The notes beneath the pieces are model-generated. The model had not been told where the DNA came from, did not search any database, and saw nothing but the letters and a program-made list of their open reading frames with translations. The position numbers and the translations under genes are program-made. Shown one piece after another: positions 6,368-8,005 of a stretch of 8,005 bases of DNA. The first letter of the stretch is position 1. Each line of letters starts with the position of its first letter. The stretch comes from an uncultured Thermoleophilia bacterium. Lineage in GTDB: Bacteria > Actinomycetota > Thermoleophilia > UBA2241. The stretch covers positions 1 to 8,005 of the forward strand of contig CAIWHY010000142.1 of NCBI GenBank assembly GCA_903912585.1, written 5' to 3'.

Positions 6368-6409
6368 CGAACGGGCCGGGGTTGCGAAGCAGCAGCCCCG
6401 GCCCGTTCG
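6368..6409 (+). terminator. Strong hairpin after the second DUF5684-like gene
   Basis: An 18-bp stem pairs 6368-6385 with 6392-6409 around the loop GAAGCA, with one G-T wobble (6382/6395). It lies 42 nt past the stop codon at 6325. No T-tract follows. It is a probable intrinsic terminator for the paralogue pair. Its inner core, GGGCCGGGG(C/T)TGC with the matching arm, is shared with the hairpin at 5904-5932. Confidence 0.8.
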
Positions 6410-6418
6410 CGCGTACGT

Positions 6419-6441
6419 CCGGCGTTCGGGCGTGAACCCGG
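6419..6441. promoter_or_regulatory. Imperfect dyad and direct repeat upstream of the aldolase-family gene
   Basis: The 10-bp word CCGGCGTTCG occurs directly repeated at 6419-6428 and 6438-6447. The first copy also forms an imperfect dyad with GAACCCGG (6434-6441), with one bulged base. It may be an operator half-site array, or chance in GC-rich sequence. Confidence 0.3.
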
Positions 6442-6445
6442 CGTT

Positions 6446-6468
6446 CGCGAGCACGCCCACAGCTCGCG
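6446..6468. promoter_or_regulatory. 7-bp inverted repeat, candidate operator
   Basis: CGCGAGC (6446-6452) and its exact reverse complement GCTCGCG (6462-6468) are separated by 9 nt. If transcription begins at the GTG at 6513, the dyad centre is at about -56, a common position for an activator. No regulator gene is adjacent. Confidence 0.4.
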
Positions 6469-6500
6469 GGTCCCGCCGGACCGCCCCCCGCTCCCGGTGG

Positions 6501-6513
6501 TAGGGTACTGCCG
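6501..6513 (+). promoter_or_regulatory. Candidate -10 element of a leaderless promoter
   Basis: TAGGGT (6501-6506) fits the actinobacterial TAnnnT -10 pattern and stands 6 nt before the GTG start codon. No good Shine-Dalgarno sequence lies in between. This spacing is typical of leaderless transcripts, where transcription begins at the first base of the start codon. No clear -35 hexamer is visible. Confidence 0.55.
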
Positions 6514-7583
6514 TGCACGCCGAGATCGACACCCCCGCGCTGCTGCTCGACAAGCCCAAGCTGGAGCGCAACATCAAGCGCATGGCGGAGTTCGCGGCAG
6601 GCGGGCAGGCGCAGCTTCGCCCGCACGCCAAGACGCACAAGTGCGTCGAGATCGCGAAGCTGCAGCTCGACGCCGGCGCCGTCGGCATCACCTGCGCCAA
6701 GGTCGGCGAGGCCGAAGCCCTCGCCGACGGCGGCATCCCGGACATCCTGATCGCCAACGAGATCGTCGGGCCGCTCAAGATCGCGCGCCTGGTGAAGCTG
6801 GCGCGGCGCTGCAGGGTCACGGTCGCCGTCGACGACGCCGACAACGTGCGGCAGCTCTCCGAGGCCGCTGTCGCCGCAGGGGTCACGCTCGGCTGCTACG
6901 TGGAGGTCAACGTCGGCATGGACCGCTGCGGCGTGGAGCCAGGCGAGCCCGCGACGCAGCTCGCCCGGCTCGTCGAGGCCGCCCAAGGGCTCTCGTTCGA
7001 CGGCCTTCAGGCCTACGAGGGCCACCTGCAGAACGTGATGCCGTTCGCCGAGCGCGAGGCGCGCGCCAAGCTCGACATGCGCAAGGCGCTCTCCGCCAGC
7101 CAACACATCGAGGCCGGCGGCCTCAAGGTGGGCCAGATCAGCGGCTGCGGCACCGGCACGCACACCATCACCGGCCGCCTTCCCTGGATGACCGAGCTGC
7201 AGTGCGGCTCCTACGCCACGATGGACGCGCAGTACGCCGCCGTCGGCGGCGCGACCTACGAGAACGCGCTCACCGTGCTGGCGACGGTGATCAGCAGGCC
7301 GGCGCCGGACAAAGCGATCGTCGATGCCGGCCTCAAGGCCATCACGCCGGAGTTCGGCCCACCCACCGTGCTCGTCCGCGGCGCCGAGTGGGTCGACTTC
7401 TCCGAGGAGCACGGCGTGGTCACGCTCGCCGGCCCGGCGCAGGAGCTGCGCGTGGGCGACAAGATCGCGCTGGTGCCGCGTCACGGCTGCACCACGGTGA
7501 ACCTCTACGACCACTACCACGTGATCGAGGATGGCGCCTTCGCCGGCACGTGGAAGGTGGCCGCCCGCGGTCGCTGCCAGTGA
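6513..7583 (+). CDS. PLP enzyme, D-threonine aldolase / D-serine dehydratase family
   Basis: A 356-aa cytoplasmic fold-type III pyridoxal-phosphate enzyme (alanine-racemase-like barrel plus a DSD-type C-terminal domain). The N-terminal TPALLLDKPKLERN is typical. RPHAKTHK (36-43) holds the Schiff-base lysine K40. EVNVGMDRCGV (131-141), AYEGH (167-171), SGCGTGTHTI (210-219) and QCGSYATMD (230-238) line the cofactor site. H324-x-C326 in VPRHGCTTVN matches the His-Cys zinc pair known from eukaryotic D-serine dehydratases; the well-studied D-threonine aldolase uses His-Asp, as I recall. Family members either cleave D-threonine and other beta-hydroxy D-amino acids to glycine plus aldehyde, or dehydrate D-serine. 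The exact substrate is not decided by sequence. The start is GTG; starting there gives MHAEIDTPAL, the expected family beginning. The gene is isolated from its neighbours by hairpins on both sides. Confidence 0.9.
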   Translation: MHAEIDTPALLLDKPKLERNIKRMAEFAAGGQAQLRPHAKTHKCVEIAKLQLDAGAVGITCAKVGEAEALADGGIPDILIANEIVGPLKIARLVKLARRCRVTVAVDDADNVRQLSEAAVAAGVTLGCYVEVNVGMDRCGVEPGEPATQLARLVEAAQGLSFDGLQAYEGHLQNVMPFAEREARAKLDMRKALSASQHIEAGGLKVGQISGCGTGTHTITGRLPWMTELQCGSYATMDAQYAAVGGATYENALTVLATVISRPAPDKAIVDAGLKAITPEFGPPTVLVRGAEWVDFSEEHGVVTLAGPAQELRVGDKIALVPRHGCTTVNLYDHYHVIEDGAFAGTWKVAARGRCQ

Positions 7584-7593
7584 CGGGCGCCGT

Positions 7594-7610
7594 CTCTGCC
7601 CCTGGCAGAG
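7594..7610 (+). terminator. Putative terminator after the aldolase-family gene
   Basis: CTCTGCC (7594-7600), loop CCT, GGCAGAG (7604-7610): a perfect 7-bp stem beginning 10 nt after the stop codon. An alternative pairing, GCCCCT (7598-7603) with AGGGGC (7609-7614), competes with it. No T-tract follows. Confidence 0.5.
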
Positions 7611-7659
7611 GGGCTGTCCAGGGCGCGGGGCCGCCAGCGCGACAAGCCCGTACGTGGAG

Positions 7660-7701
7660 CGGCGCGGGGCGAGAAGCCCTGCGGCCCCTCACCCCGCGCC
7701 G
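7660..7701 (-). terminator. Putative terminator of the edge gene (- strand)
   Basis: A 10-bp perfect inverted repeat: CGGCGCGGGG (7660-7669) with its reverse complement at 7692-7701, and a 22-nt loop. It begins 23 nt past the stop codon of the - strand edge gene, between converging genes. The loop is long for a classic terminator, so confidence is moderate. Confidence 0.45.
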
Positions 7702-7724
7702 ACTGATGAGCCGTGCCGCCGAGG

Positions 7725-8005
7725 TCACGCCGCCTTGCGGCGCGCTTCCTCGGATCCGGCGGAACTCGCCGACGCTGCCGGCTTCGCCGAGGGCATCGGC
7801 GTGATCGTCGCACCGGCGGTCGAGGCCGGAGCGACCCTGCGGCTCCGGCGTTCAGACACGATCAGCCCGGTCGCCACTGCCGCAAGCGCGAGAAGCGCCG
7901 CACCGAGGCCGATGTAGATACCGGTGCTGCCGGTCGCGGTCGTCGCCGGGACGAACCGGCCGTGCGTGAACGCCGCCGCGCGGCCGCCCGTGGCGGCTCG
8001 GCCGG
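7725..8005 (-). CDS. C-terminal part of a single-anchor membrane protein (cut by window edge)
   Basis: An open frame of 92 codons runs from the right edge to a TGA at 7727-7725; the start lies outside the window. The visible part begins with a Gly/Ala/Thr-rich linker. One strongly hydrophobic helix follows (about 7922-7857, TGIYIGLGAALLALAAV then ATGLIV), then a basic stop-transfer stretch ERRSRR, and a hydrophilic Ala/Ser/Pro tail ending EEARRKAA. This is the architecture of a C-terminally anchored surface protein: outer domain upstream, helix, positive cytoplasmic end. G/C-rich third positions and the hydrophobic-then-basic order support real coding. There is no LPxTG motif, so it would be membrane-anchored rather than sortase-attached. 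The family cannot be named without the N-terminal domain. Confidence 0.6.
   Translation of the reverse strand, partial: GRAATGGRAAAFTHGRFVPATTATGSTGIYIGLGAALLALAAVATGLIVSERRSRRVAPASTAGATITPMPSAKPAASASSAGSEEARRKAA

Noticed and set aside
7531..7917. 128-codon + strand frame overlapping the end of the aldolase-family gene
   Set aside because: It overlaps the conserved C-terminus of the PLP enzyme and then runs antisense to the membrane-anchored edge protein. Its composition is Arg/Ala/Pro-rich with no motif.

Overview
The window is very GC-rich, with dense coding, strong G/C preference at third codon positions, purine-rich Shine-Dalgarno sites and one GTG-started gene that looks leaderless. This suggests a high-GC Actinomycetota chromosome. 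A deep-branching class such as Thermoleophilia is possible but is a guess from style, not from a marker gene. I see no mobile element, tRNA, rRNA or CRISPR array.

Layout, left to right: (1) 1-171, a non-coding or undecided leader with an 8-bp tandem repeat; (2) an MMPL-type RND transporter on the + strand (178-2457); (3) a convergent block on the - strand, transcribed from about 4954 down to 2506: a secreted lipoprotein of the endonuclease/exonuclease/phosphatase (EEP) superfamily followed after 37 bp by a metallo-beta-lactamase-fold hydrolase, probably one operon; (4) a divergent 196-bp spacer, then two tandem + strand paralogues of a small four-helix membrane family (DUF5684-like), the first with a long Pro/Ala tail, each followed by a strong GC-rich hairpin with a shared core; (5) a PLP-dependent fold-type III enzyme of the D-threonine aldolase / D-serine dehydratase family (6513-7583), probably read from a leaderless promoter; (6) at the right edge, the C-terminal part of a - strand protein with one membrane anchor and a basic cytoplasmic tail, convergent with the enzyme and separated from it by two hairpins.

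The genes do not form an obvious single pathway. The coherent units are the two-gene hydrolase operon and the tandem membrane paralogue pair. Four of the six complete genes are membrane or envelope proteins: the transporter, the lipoprotein and the two DUF5684-like proteins. The cut-off edge gene adds a probable fifth. I found no convincing new multi-gene defence or biosynthetic system. The most unusual signals are the hairpin between the two DUF5684 paralogues, the recently expanded Pro/Ala tail, the paired dyads upstream of the leaderless aldolase gene, and the two-sandwich tail on the EEP lipoprotein.
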